Shown piece by piece: positions 22,579-30,694 of a DNA stretch of 32,023 nucleotides (positions within the stretch are counted from its first letter, which is position 1; every line of letters starts with the position of its first letter). This DNA is from an uncultured Pelagibacteraceae bacterium (lineage in GTDB: Bacteria; Pseudomonadota; Alphaproteobacteria; Pelagibacterales; Pelagibacteraceae): contig CACITX010000008.1 of the NCBI GenBank assembly GCA_902589705.1, forward strand, positions 1-32,023. The letters are read 5' to 3'. Position numbers and translations under genes: made by a program. The notes beneath the pieces are model-generated. The model ran no database searches. It had not been told where the DNA came from and worked only from the letters and a program-made list of their open reading frames with translations.

Positions 22579-24663
22579 ATGATTATACCAAAACTCAAAA
22601 AGATTAAGAGTGAGAAAAAATACCACGATATCCTTTTAGAGGATGAATACGCATGGGTAGATCAACCAAATATTCTTGAAGTATTAAAAGACGCCAATAA
22701 ACTTAATCCTGAAGTAAAGGACTACATCAGTGAAAATAACAAAATTACTGAAGAATACTTCGGTGATGTTAAAGAACTTCAAAAAAGTTTATTTACTGAG
22801 ATAAAATCAAAAATTAAATTAGACGACACATCTCTAAAATATAAAGACAGAAAATATTACTACTGGACTAAAACCGAAGCAAAAGGAAATTACGGGAAAA
22901 GAATAAGACAATTAATTGATGGTTCAAAACCTGAGGAAGTTTATTTTGATGGTGATTTAGAAAAGAAAAATTATGGCTCAGAATATTTTGGAGTGGGGTC
23001 CGTTAGCACATCTCACTGTGATAATTACATGGCTTACTCCTTAGATCTAAAGGGCTCTGAATATTATACAATTTACTTAAGAGATTTAAGAACAGGTAAA
23101 AATAAAAATGATACTATAGAAAACACAAGTGGAGGAATAACTTGGTCACTTGATAGTAAAAGCTTTTTCTATTCAAAATTAGATAAATTTCACAGACCTC
23201 GTCAGATTTTCAAACATGTTTTAGGGACTTCTATTAATGAAGATAAATTAATTTTTGAAGAGAAAGATGAAACCTTCACGTGCGGAATTAGTCTCTCATC
23301 AGATGAAAAATATTTCATAATTTCTACTTCAGACCACATTACAACTGAAGAATATTTCTTTCCTTCTGATGCTGAAAATATCAAACCCAAATTATTTCAA
23401 GCTAGAAAAAAAGATGTTCGATATTCGATAGATGCGTGGAAAGATTATTTTTATGTTCATACCAATGAAGATGCTAGAGATTATAAAGTTCTAAGATGTA
23501 AGACTGATCAAATTCAAAACTTAGAAGTTTATATACCTGCAAAAAAGGAGACGGTAATAGGCGGCTTAGATTTTTTAGATGAATATATTTTAAGAGGTGA
23601 AAAATCAGATGCTATTCCAAAACTTTTTGTAAGAAACATTAAAACTAATAAAGAAGAAGAGATTAAAATCTCAGATGAAGCAATAGGTGTTCCGGGCGCC
23701 TCACTAATGCAGCGAGATACAAATACTACGAAAATCAGAGTTGGTTGGGAGAGTATGGCAACACCAGGTAGAGTTTACGAGTACGATATACTTACTAAAG
23801 AAAAAAAATTAGTTAAAGAAACTGAAATCCCTTCTGGGCACGATCCTAGTAAATATGTTGTTGAGAGAATAAAAGCTAAATCTCATGATGGAAGGTTAAT
23901 ACCAATAAGTCTTGTAAGATTAAAAGAAGCAAAACAAGACAGTAAATCAAAAGTTTTATTATACGCTTACGGTGCTTATAAGCACAGCGTATCACCTGGC
24001 TTTAGTGCTTCGAGATTCTGTTTAATAGATAGAGGTATTACTTTTGCCATAGCACACATTAGAGGAGGAGGTGACTTAGGGGACATCTGGCACAAAGAAG
24101 GTAAGAAGAAATTAAAGAGAAACACTTTTTTAGATTATATCGCATGTGCAAATCATCTTATTGATCAAAAGTATACGTATAAGGGTGGGATTTGTTTTTA
24201 TGGTGGAAGTGCTGGTGGACTGACAGGTGGTGCGGTAGCAAATATGGCTCCTGACTTATTTTTTTCGATGCTTTTACTGGTTCCTTTCGTAGACACAATG
24301 ACAACGATGTTAAATGAAAAATTACCTTTAACGCCTGCAGAATGGGAGCTTTGGGGCAATCCTATAAAGAGTAAAGAATACTTTGAATATATTTTATCCT
24401 ACGCTCCCTATAATAACATCGATAAAAAAGATTATCCTGCGATGCTTATTACAACTTCACTATTTGATAATAGAGTGCTGTATTCTGAGCCAGTAAAATA
24501 TATTGCAAAACTAAGAGAAACTAAGACTGATAGTAATACTCAATTGCTAAAGTGTAAAATGGAAGCCGCCGGCCACGGCGGTATGAGTGGAAGAGACAAT
24601 GCAATAAAAGAATTAGCTGAAGAATATTCTTTTATTTTAAAAACTGCAAAAATTTTAAAGTAA
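22579..24663 (+). CDS. ptrB: Oligopeptidase B-type serine peptidase (S9 family)
   Basis: 694-aa prolyl-oligopeptidase-family enzyme that cuts short peptides, in oligopeptidase B after basic residues. An N-terminal beta-propeller with DEYAWVDQPN and YYYWTK is followed by an alpha/beta-hydrolase domain. Catalytic residues: Ser544 in GGSAGG, Asp630 in LFDNRV, His666 in AGHGG. HIRGGGDLG is also typical. No signal peptide, so cytoplasmic. Its ATG is only 13 bp from the ATG of the divergent J-domain gene and lacks a ribosome site, so it may be translated from a leaderless message. Confidence 0.94.
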   Translation: MIIPKLKKIKSEKKYHDILLEDEYAWVDQPNILEVLKDANKLNPEVKDYISENNKITEEYFGDVKELQKSLFTEIKSKIKLDDTSLKYKDRKYYYWTKTEAKGNYGKRIRQLIDGSKPEEVYFDGDLEKKNYGSEYFGVGSVSTSHCDNYMAYSLDLKGSEYYTIYLRDLRTGKNKNDTIENTSGGITWSLDSKSFFYSKLDKFHRPRQIFKHVLGTSINEDKLIFEEKDETFTCGISLSSDEKYFIISTSDHITTEEYFFPSDAENIKPKLFQARKKDVRYSIDAWKDYFYVHTNEDARDYKVLRCKTDQIQNLEVYIPAKKETVIGGLDFLDEYILRGEKSDAIPKLFVRNIKTNKEEEIKISDEAIGVPGASLMQRDTNTTKIRVGWESMATPGRVYEYDILTKEKKLVKETEIPSGHDPSKYVVERIKAKSHDGRLIPISLVRLKEAKQDSKSKVLLYAYGAYKHSVSPGFSASRFCLIDRGITFAIAHIRGGGDLGDIWHKEGKKKLKRNTFLDYIACANHLIDQKYTYKGGICFYGGSAGGLTGGAVANMAPDLFFSMLLLVPFVDTMTTMLNEKLPLTPAEWELWGNPIKSKEYFEYILSYAPYNNIDKKDYPAMLITTSLFDNRVLYSEPVKYIAKLRETKTDSNTQLLKCKMEAAGHGGMSGRDNAIKELAEEYSFILKTAKILK

Positions 24664-24667
24664 CAAT

Positions 24668-24697
24668 CTTGAAAATTTAAAAACACTTACTACATAT
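24668..24697 (+). promoter_or_regulatory. Candidate heat-shock (sigma-32) promoter for Hsp20
   Basis: CTTGAAA begins at 24668 and, 18 bases after CTTG, CTACATAT runs 24690-24697. This resembles the alphaproteobacterial RpoH pattern CTTG-N17/18-CYTATNT. It sits in the gap between the peptidase stop (24663) and the Hsp20 start (24754), the correct place. Match is by eye and partial in the -10 box. Confidence 0.45.
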
Positions 24698-24753
24698 AAA
24701 TTGTCTGTCGCCTAATGGGGCTGACAATTAACCTTGCTAACAAAGGAGGATAT

Positions 24754-25197
24754 ATGACAAGTAAGGATCTATCGATCTTTAATTCACTTAGACCTTATAG
24801 CATCGGATTTGATGACATGTTTGATCAATTCGAGTCTATGTTGGGAAATGGCAGTCTTGCTATGCAAAGCAATTATCCGCCATATAACATTCGAAAAGTA
24901 GGCAATGATAAATACGCTATTGAAGTAGCGGTTGCTGGCTTTAACAAAAACGATGTTGAAGTTGAATATGAAGATAATCTTTTAACTGTTAAGACAAAAG
25001 ACGTTAAAAGATCTGAAGAAAAAGATGGTGATGAAGTTATTCATCGAGGAATCTCTCAAAGATCTTTTGCTAGATCATTTACAATTGCAGATGATGTGAA
25101 AGTAAATGGTGCTGAGCTTAAAGATGGTTTGCTTACAATTTCTTGTGAAAAAATCATACCAGAAATGAAGAAAAAAAGACTTATTGAAATTAAATAA
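24754..25197 (+). CDS. ibpA: Small heat shock protein Hsp20 (IbpA family)
   Basis: Holdase chaperone that binds unfolding proteins. 147 aa from the ATG at 24754, chosen because a strong AAAGGAGG (24742-24749) precedes it; a frame extension to 24715 would include that ribosome site in the coding region. The alpha-crystallin domain runs from YPPYNIRKVG through AIEVAVAGFNKNDVEVEYEDN (read in parts) to the A-x-x-x-G-L-L end, DGLLTI. The C-terminal I-x-I anchor is seen as IEIK at the tail. It begins with the typical SLRPYSIGFDDMFD segment. Confidence 0.96.
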   Translation: MTSKDLSIFNSLRPYSIGFDDMFDQFESMLGNGSLAMQSNYPPYNIRKVGNDKYAIEVAVAGFNKNDVEVEYEDNLLTVKTKDVKRSEEKDGDEVIHRGISQRSFARSFTIADDVKVNGAELKDGLLTISCEKIIPEMKKKRLIEIK

Positions 25198-25209
25198 GTT
25201 TACCTTACT

Positions 25210-25230
25210 TGCGGAGCTAAATGCTCCGCA
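25210..25230. terminator. Bidirectional hairpin between hsp20 and gshB
   Basis: TGCGGAGC (25210-25217) and GCTCCGCA (25223-25230) form a perfect 8-bp GC-rich stem with a 5-base loop. An outer TACC/GGTA pair could extend it across a bulge. It lies in the 37-bp gap between the convergent hsp20 and gshB stops. No long U tract on either side. Confidence 0.65.
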
Positions 25231-25234
25231 GGTA

Positions 25235-26155
25235 TTAGATATTATCAAAAAAATACTTAGCTAAATTAACATCTGTTAAATCGTAATAAGTTTTCAAACC
25301 TGTAGGGCTTGTAACATTTATATCTCCAATAAGTTTACCTTGGATAAAGTCTATACCTGCGAAATAAATGTTTTGTTTTTTTAATTCGGTAGCTACGATC
25401 TTACTTATTTTCATTTCATGCTGACTAATCTCTATTTTTTTTGCAGATGCTCCTTTGCTCATATTAGAGAGTATACTGCCTTTTTTTGGAAGCCTTGAGA
25501 TAGCTCCTTTTATTTTACCATTAATTATAAATACTCTTTTATCTCCTTTTGAAATCTGAGGAATAAACTTTTGAAACATTAAATGGTGATATTTTCTTAT
25601 AAATTTATTTATTAATGGTTTATTGAATTTAGTTATGAATTTTACATCATTACCACTGTAACTTTCGATAGGCTTCATAATTATTTTTTTATTACTTTTT
25701 AAAAAAGTTTTAATTTCATTCAAATTTTCACTGATTAAAGTCCTGGGCATGTACTGAATTAATCTTAGAGAAAAAAGTTTTTCAGGTACTTCCCTTAAAG
25801 CTTTTGGGTGATTGATAATTCTAACTTTTTTTGAAATATGCTCTAAAATAAATGTCGTATTAATATATTGTTGGTTAAACGGAGGTTCGCTACGTATTAA
25901 TATCAGTTTAGCTTGCAAAAGATTTAATACTGTTTTGTTAAGTACTTTTATTGGTTGCTTTGGATTATCTACGAATTTTACTTTTGAGCACAAGGCTGTA
26001 ACTTTACCGTTGATAAAACTTAGATCTTTAGGTTCATAATAATAGATTTGATAGCTTCTTCTTTGAGCCTCTAAGCCTAAGAAAAATGAGGTATCAGTTT
26101 TAATGTTTATTTTTTTTAAACTAGAACCCTGAATAATTAAAATTTTCTTTTTCAT
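25235..26155 (-). CDS. gshB: Glutathione synthetase
   Basis: ATP-grasp enzyme that joins gamma-glutamylcysteine and glycine. 306 aa. Aligns with E. coli GshB in NIKTDTSFFLGLEAQRR, LIRSEPPFNQQYI, TFILEH, INHPKALRE..EKLF, MFQKFIPQISKGDKRVF and the terminal INVTSPTGL. Two Gly-rich loops differ: KPLDGMGG is KPIESYSG, and GNLAAGG is SNMSKGA. Its first 35 bases overlap the end of gshA in another frame, showing they are one transcript. Confidence 0.9.
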   Translation of the reverse strand: MKKKILIIQGSSLKKINIKTDTSFFLGLEAQRRSYQIYYYEPKDLSFINGKVTALCSKVKFVDNPKQPIKVLNKTVLNLLQAKLILIRSEPPFNQQYINTTFILEHISKKVRIINHPKALREVPEKLFSLRLIQYMPRTLISENLNEIKTFLKSNKKIIMKPIESYSGNDVKFITKFNKPLINKFIRKYHHLMFQKFIPQISKGDKRVFIINGKIKGAISRLPKKGSILSNMSKGASAKKIEISQHEMKISKIVATELKKQNIYFAGIDFIQGKLIGDINVTSPTGLKTYYDLTDVNLAKYFFDNI

Positions 26156-27443
26156 TTTTAAAAAAATCTAAATTGTTAGTCTTATTATATTGATCTAATA
26201 AAAGCTGTGCTCTGTTCTTTTTATTCTTAATTACATTTTCAACATGTTTTAAATAAACCGTTTCATCATTTCCTTTTGAGTTTACCTGTTTTCTTTCTAC
26301 TAAACCCCTTTTAGCAATATCGAAAAATATATTTCCCCACTCATGTAATTTTTTACCTTCAAGTTCTGTTTCAAGTCCTTTTTTAGGAGACTCTAAATAT
26401 GCATTCATTACATTTTCTTTTTTCCATTTTATTGCGATCTCGAAAGCTTCATCAAGCCCTTTATAAAATATGCCGGTAAAAAAAGCTGGACCGTCACAGA
26501 GGCATTCCCAATCACAAGCATCTGAAGATCTTAATTCAATAAATTGTTTTAATCGTACTTCTGTAAATATGGTTGCGAGATGAGTTTCAAAATCTTTTAA
26601 GCTTGCTTCTTCTTTAAGATTTGAAAAATTTCCTAAAATAAAATCTTTAAAAGGTTGCCCGTTAGGTTCAATGTAGTTTTTGTCTCTTATTGCAAATAAA
26701 ACTGGATATTCAATCACATAATCAAAATATTTTTCAAAGTTTACTTTTTCAAAAGCTATAGGCATTATCCCTCCTCGAGAAGTATTTTGCCAAACTTTAT
26801 TTCTATATGAGAGATAACCAACTGGTTTACCTGACTCAAAAGGTGAATTTGAATAAAGGGCTATTGTCAGAGGTGTTAAATAATTTCCTAATCTAAAAAT
26901 TTTTTCAAAGTTTTCTTCTGATGTGTAATCATAATTAATTTGTATACCGCAAGTTCTATACATCATTTCTAAACTTTGCTTACCTCCCTTGGGCATTTCT
27001 TTGGTCATTATTTTATATCTACTTTTTGGACTCTGTGGGATATCTGATAAATTATTAAATGGATCAAATCCAATTGAAACAGTATTAATATTTAATCCTT
27101 TGCTTGCAGTTTCTATTTCTTTTAAAAATTTTGAACTCTCGCTACAAACTTGATGAATATTTTCGAGCGGCGCACCCGACAACTCGCATTGCAATCCTGG
27201 CTCTGTAGTGATTTGTTGGTTGTCTCTTTGCATACCAATAATATTTTTTTTTTCATAAAGAGACTCCCAGCCATTAACTTTTAGATTTTCAAAAAGTTTT
27301 TTTAAAGTTTCATAAGAAATCCTTTTCTTGTTTTCTCCCTCAAACAAAAATCTTTCGTGTTCGACACCTATCTTAAGATTATTACGACTTTTAATTCCTT
27401 TAGAAAAATAATCTATAAATTGAGATTTATTCTTTATATCCAT
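26121..27443 (-). CDS. gshA: Glutamate-cysteine ligase (alphaproteobacterial/plant type)
   Basis: Makes gamma-glutamylcysteine, the first step of glutathione synthesis. 440 aa. The GCS2-type layout is visible as GVEHERFLF near the N-terminus, QRDNQQITTEPGLQCELSGA, MYRTCGIQINYDY, NSPFESGKPVGYLSYR, and RLKQFIELRSSDACDW. This is the form found in alphaproteobacteria and plants, not the E. coli GshA form. It follows the small lipoprotein after 3 bases and overlaps gshB by 35. Confidence 0.92.
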   Translation of the reverse strand: MDIKNKSQFIDYFSKGIKSRNNLKIGVEHERFLFEGENKKRISYETLKKLFENLKVNGWESLYEKKNIIGMQRDNQQITTEPGLQCELSGAPLENIHQVCSESSKFLKEIETASKGLNINTVSIGFDPFNNLSDIPQSPKSRYKIMTKEMPKGGKQSLEMMYRTCGIQINYDYTSEENFEKIFRLGNYLTPLTIALYSNSPFESGKPVGYLSYRNKVWQNTSRGGIMPIAFEKVNFEKYFDYVIEYPVLFAIRDKNYIEPNGQPFKDFILGNFSNLKEEASLKDFETHLATIFTEVRLKQFIELRSSDACDWECLCDGPAFFTGIFYKGLDEAFEIAIKWKKENVMNAYLESPKKGLETELEGKKLHEWGNIFFDIAKRGLVERKQVNSKGNDETVYLKHVENVIKNKKNRAQLLLDQYNKTNNLDFFKNEKENFNYSGF

Positions 27444-27446
27444 GCT

Positions 27447-27749
27447 TTAAAAACAGTTTTTACTGCTAAAGCCTACTACCATATTTTTAGGGTTTATCTC
27501 AAATTTTCTTTCACATTTAATTTTATATTTCTCGGTTATATAAACGTAGTTCCTATTTCTTGTTTTTAAAAATTCTACTTTGTCTGGCTGTCCAAAAAAA
27601 CTTTTAAGATCGTTCTCTGGTTTGTTTAACCATTTGCTCAGTTCCTTTTTTTCTTGCTCTGTAGTTTCATCTATTTTTGTAGTTACGGTTTGACAAGCAC
27701 TAAGGAAAAGTGTGAAAAAAATAAACAAAAATAATTTTTTTAATTTCAT
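27447..27749 (-). CDS. Small lipoprotein, 100 aa
   Basis: Type II signal peptide MKLKKLFLFIFFTLFLSAC with lipobox FLSAC and lipidated Cys19. The mature part contains WLNKPENDLKSFFGQPDKVEFL, a pattern like the L...LG.P segment of small SmpA/OmlA-like outer-membrane lipoproteins, then YVYITEKYKIKC and a closing Cys, so one disulfide is possible (Cys79 and Cys99). Heads the gshAB transcript; any link to glutathione is only by position. Confidence 0.78.
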   Translation of the reverse strand: MKLKKLFLFIFFTLFLSACQTVTTKIDETTEQEKKELSKWLNKPENDLKSFFGQPDKVEFLKTRNRNYVYITEKYKIKCERKFEINPKNMVVGFSSKNCF

Positions 27750-27804
27750 TTGATTCGTTATTTTATACTTAAAACTTATAAACAGAAATATTGAGTATAG
27801 GTTG

Positions 27805-27841
27805 TAAAATTTCTTAAAATTATGAATTAATTAAGATTTTA
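27805..27841 (+). promoter_or_regulatory. AT-rich leader hairpin upstream of the purine permease
   Basis: TAAAAT-TT-CTTAA (27805-27817) can pair with TTAAGATTTTA (27831-27841), 11 pairs with a 2-base bulge and a 13-base loop. It lies in the 133-bp leader between the divergent lipoprotein and permease genes. Part of it also matches a possible -10 box (TAAAAT at 27815-27820, 18 bases after TTGAGT at 27791), so it may be promoter rather than RNA structure. I see no purine riboswitch consensus. Confidence 0.3.
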
Positions 27842-27860
27842 GAACAGATATAGAGTATTC

Positions 27861-27887
27861 AACATCAACGGGAGGTCTTTCGATGTT
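27861..27887 (+). promoter_or_regulatory. Strong RBS in the loop of a start-codon hairpin
   Basis: GGAGGT at 27871-27876 sits 6 bases before the permease ATG (27883). AACATC (27861-27866) can pair perfectly with GATGTT (27882-27887), which places the start codon in the stem and the ribosome site in the 15-base loop. Only 6 pairs, so stability is modest. Confidence 0.4.
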
Positions 27888-29193
27888 AAATAAATATTTT
27901 GAGTATAGAAAACACAAAACTAATTTTAGAACAGAAGTAATTGCTGGCGTAACGACGTTTCTTACGATGGCATATATTATGTTCTTAAATCCTTTTATTC
28001 TTTCTGGTGAATTTGCTGGAACAGAAAAAGGTTTCTTTGATTTTGGAGCAGTATTTACTGCAACAATTTTAGCAACCGCCGTGGCATGTTTTATCATGGC
28101 TTTCCATGGAAAAACTTGGCCAGTTGGTTTAGCGCCAGGAATGGGTATCAACGCCTTTGTCGCCTACGGTGTAGTTGCTGGACAAGGTTATACACCTCAA
28201 GCAGCTTTAGGAGCTGTACTTGTAGCTGGAGTAATCTTTTTAGCGATATCACTAACACCAATTAGAGCTTGGTTAATCAATTCAATTCCAAAAAGTTTAA
28301 AACTTGGAATTGGTGCAGGTATTGGATTGTTTTTAGCAATTATCGGTTTAGAAATCATGGGAGTAGTAGGAGATCACCCTGTAACTTTAGTTACACTAGG
28401 TGATATTAAAAATCCTTTGGTACTTCTAGCATGTGCAACTTTCGTATTCATGATCGTTTTAGAAAAAATGAAAGTGAGAGGAAATATTATAATTGGTATT
28501 TTACTCTTTAGTATAATTGCTTGGGTATCTGGTTTAGCTAAATTTAATGGAGTAGTAGGGTCAATTCCTCCAATGACTTATTTGTTTGAGTTTGATCTTA
28601 AAGCTGCATTCTCAGCTGGTATGGCATCAATTATTTTTACTTTACTATTTATCGACTTTTTTGACACAGCAGGAACACTAACTTCTGTTGCAAACGTTGC
28701 AGGCAAAGTTGATAGAAAAGGTAAAGTGCAAGATATTGATAAAGCAATGTTGTCAGATAGTGTTGGAACAGTAGCGGGTGCTATGATGGGAACAACAACT
28801 GTAACAAGTTATGTTGAGTCTGGCTCTGGGGTAAAAGCAGGCGGAAGAACAGGAATGACTTCATTAGTCATTGGTGTTTTATTCTTAGCTTGTTTATTTT
28901 TTGCACCTTTAGCAACTAGTTTGCCAAAAGAAATAGATGGAGCAGCTTTGCTTTATGTTGCAATATTATTCGTTAGAAATATTACGGACATAGATTGGAA
29001 CGATATAGCGGAGTCAGGTCCTGCTGTACTTGCTATGATAGTGATGCCTTTAACTTATAGTATAAGTAATGGTATTGCCTTAGCGTTTATAGCTTATGCA
29101 TTAATAAGAATTTTTACTGGTAAGTTTGGTAAAACTTCTCCTGCAATTTGGGTTATTGCAGCAGCTAGTGTTTTAAGCTTTTATGTAGGTTAA
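27883..29193 (+). CDS. AzgA-type purine permease (NCS2, guanine/hypoxanthine family)
   Basis: 436-aa inner-membrane proton symporter for hypoxanthine, guanine or adenine. It opens with FRTEVIAGVTTFLTMAYIMFLNP, read in parts, typical of the AzgA/GhxP branch. Further marks are GLAPGMGINAFVAY, IGAGIGLFLAIIGL, LLFIDFFDTAGTL and GTTTVTSYVESGSGVKAGGR (the family TS..ES..G..GGRTG signature). About 12-14 transmembrane segments. It faces a purine phosphoribosyltransferase across a shared terminator, a salvage pair. The ATG is supported by a strong ribosome site. Confidence 0.94.
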   Translation: MLNKYFEYRKHKTNFRTEVIAGVTTFLTMAYIMFLNPFILSGEFAGTEKGFFDFGAVFTATILATAVACFIMAFHGKTWPVGLAPGMGINAFVAYGVVAGQGYTPQAALGAVLVAGVIFLAISLTPIRAWLINSIPKSLKLGIGAGIGLFLAIIGLEIMGVVGDHPVTLVTLGDIKNPLVLLACATFVFMIVLEKMKVRGNIIIGILLFSIIAWVSGLAKFNGVVGSIPPMTYLFEFDLKAAFSAGMASIIFTLLFIDFFDTAGTLTSVANVAGKVDRKGKVQDIDKAMLSDSVGTVAGAMMGTTTVTSYVESGSGVKAGGRTGMTSLVIGVLFLACLFFAPLATSLPKEIDGAALLYVAILFVRNITDIDWNDIAESGPAVLAMIVMPLTYSISNGIALAFIAYALIRIFTGKFGKTSPAIWVIAAASVLSFYVG

Positions 29194-29200
29194 CGATTTT

Positions 29201-29222
29201 AGGGCCGGTTCACGCTGGCCCT
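29201..29222. terminator. Shared hairpin between permease and phosphoribosyltransferase
   Basis: AGGGCCGG (29201-29208) pairs with CTGGCCCT (29215-29222), eight pairs including one G-U, around a 6-base loop. It fills the gap between the convergent stops, ending next to the phosphoribosyltransferase TAA. The plus-strand side is followed by TTTAACTT, a poor U tract. Confidence 0.65.
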
Positions 29223-29750
29223 TTAACTTCCTTGATGTTTTTTAATTAAATCTTCTACACGAATTTCTTCGTAATGTTCAAAGGGCTGAACTATCCACGG
29301 ATTGCTATCTAGTTTTTGAGCACAAAAATCTGGTTCGAACGTTGAGTCTTTTTTCTTCCAAAGTACAGCTGTTTTAATTTCTTTTATATTTCCTTTTAAT
29401 GCTGGGTATTTCTTTAACCAATCAATACTTTTATTTAGTGTAACTCCCGTGTCTGATAAATCATCACAAAGAAGTAAGTTGCCCCTCATTTCTTGAACGG
29501 TTGAACTGATTTCTCTAGAGAAAACTAATTCACCTTGCTGGTCTTCTGTGCCTTCACCAGAATAAGATTCTACAGCCAGATAGGCACACTTAAGTTTAAA
29601 CACTCTACTTAATACATCTATAATAGGAGCTCCACCTCTCATTATTCCAATAAGCATGTCAGGTTTAAATCCGCTTTGATGGATTTGTATTGCTAATTTT
29701 TCTACGATTAGATTATACTCTTTCCAATTAATGATAAGTTTATCTGCCAT
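29223..29750 (-). CDS. Purine phosphoribosyltransferase (xanthine-guanine/hypoxanthine type)
   Basis: Joins a free purine base to PRPP, giving IMP, GMP or XMP. 175 aa with LIGIMRGGAPI near the N-terminus and the PRPP signature LLLCDDLSDTGVTL (92-105, acidic pair Asp96-Asp97), then WIVQPFE, the base-contact W..P.E region. Base choice cannot be read from sequence. Placement opposite the AzgA-type permease fits a purine uptake and salvage unit. Confidence 0.9.
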   Translation of the reverse strand: MADKLIINWKEYNLIVEKLAIQIHQSGFKPDMLIGIMRGGAPIIDVLSRVFKLKCAYLAVESYSGEGTEDQQGELVFSREISSTVQEMRGNLLLCDDLSDTGVTLNKSIDWLKKYPALKGNIKEIKTAVLWKKKDSTFEPDFCAQKLDSNPWIVQPFEHYEEIRVEDLIKKHQGS

Positions 29751-29783
29751 AAAAAAAGTTAATTTATTTTGTAGGAGTTGTAA

Positions 29784-30071
29784 ATGAAAGGTTATGTAGT
29801 TTGTGTTTATAAAAGTATAACTAATGAGGATAAACTTAAAGAATACGCCGTTAAAGCCAGAGCCGCAGTTGAAAAATATAAAGGCAAGTTTTTAATAAGA
29901 GGTGGAAAAACAACTACCAATGAAGGTGAGGCTTCGCCTAGAACGGTAGTAATAGAATTTCCATCGTATGAAGAAGCTAATCGATTCTACAACTCAAAAG
30001 AATATCAAGAAGCTCATGATATCTTAAAAGGACACGCAGTTAGACACCATCAAACTGTAGAAGGTGCTTAA
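29784..30071 (+). CDS. DUF1330 family protein
   Basis: 95-aa ferredoxin-like dimeric alpha-beta barrel protein. It has the family's GYVVC start, AAVEKYKGKFLIRGGK, VVIEFPSYEEANRFYNS and EYQEAHDI segments. The function of DUF1330 is not established. AGGAG (29773-29777) gives a good ribosome site. It is divergent from the phosphoribosyltransferase and shares its TTAA stop region head to head with the AlkA-type gene. Confidence 0.92.
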   Translation: MKGYVVCVYKSITNEDKLKEYAVKARAAVEKYKGKFLIRGGKTTTNEGEASPRTVVIEFPSYEEANRFYNSKEYQEAHDILKGHAVRHHQTVEGA

Positions 30072-30694
30072 TACTGTATTGGCTCGTTATCTATTGACCT
30101 CCACAGATACCAAGTAGCTACCGAGCAGTAAGGTGTAAATTTTTTATACAATTTATCTAAGAAGCTTTTAGGCGGAAAATATTTTTTATTATAATTATTT
30201 GAGACAGCTCTTAATAGGCCTATATCCTGTAAAGGCCATATATTAGATCTGTTAAAAGTAAATAAGAGTATCATTTCAGCAGACCATCTCCCTATTTGTC
30301 TTAAATTAGAGAGATATTCAATTGCTTCATCGTCCGTCATATTTTTAATCAAACTCGGCTTAAAACTTTTATCTAAAGTTCTTTTAGCTAAATCTTTTAT
30401 CCCTTTAACTTTTTGTTTGCTTAAGCCACAGCTCTTTAAGCTATTAAAAGATAATTTATTTACTGTTCTGGCATTAATTTTATTTTTACATTTTTTTTTA
30501 AATCTTAAAAAAACTGAGTTTGCAGCCGCAACACTAATTTGTTGACCAATAATACTTTTACATAATGAAAAAAAAACATCATTACGAGTCACAAGACTTC
30601 CATCTTTATAATTGCTAATGAGTTTTTTCATCACTTTATCTTTTTTTGATAAAATTCTCTTGGCTCTAAACCAATACTTAGGAGGCTTGCTCAT
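30068..30694 (-). CDS. DNA-3-methyladenine glycosylase II (AlkA-type, HhH-GPD)
   Basis: Base-excision enzyme removing alkylated bases. 208 aa with IIGQQISVAAANSVF (48-62), the helix-hairpin-helix LRQIGRWSAEMIL (131-143) and the catalytic Asp157 in PLQDIGLLRA. Single-domain form without the AlkA N-terminal domain or an Fe-S cluster. Its ATG overlaps the stop of the EamA gene (ATGA), so it is co-translated with that transporter. Confidence 0.92.
   Translation of the reverse strand: MSKPPKYWFRAKRILSKKDKVMKKLISNYKDGSLVTRNDVFFSLCKSIIGQQISVAAANSVFLRFKKKCKNKINARTVNKLSFNSLKSCGLSKQKVKGIKDLAKRTLDKSFKPSLIKNMTDDEAIEYLSNLRQIGRWSAEMILLFTFNRSNIWPLQDIGLLRAVSNNYNKKYFPPKSFLDKLYKKFTPYCSVATWYLWRSIDNEPIQY

Noticed and set aside
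27750-27882. Purine riboswitch before the permease
   Set aside because: The leader lacks the three-helix junction and paired-loop consensus; only unrelated hairpins are present.
27831-28151. Minus-strand frame opposite the permease start
   Set aside because: Covers the permease ribosome site and first helices; a shadow frame.
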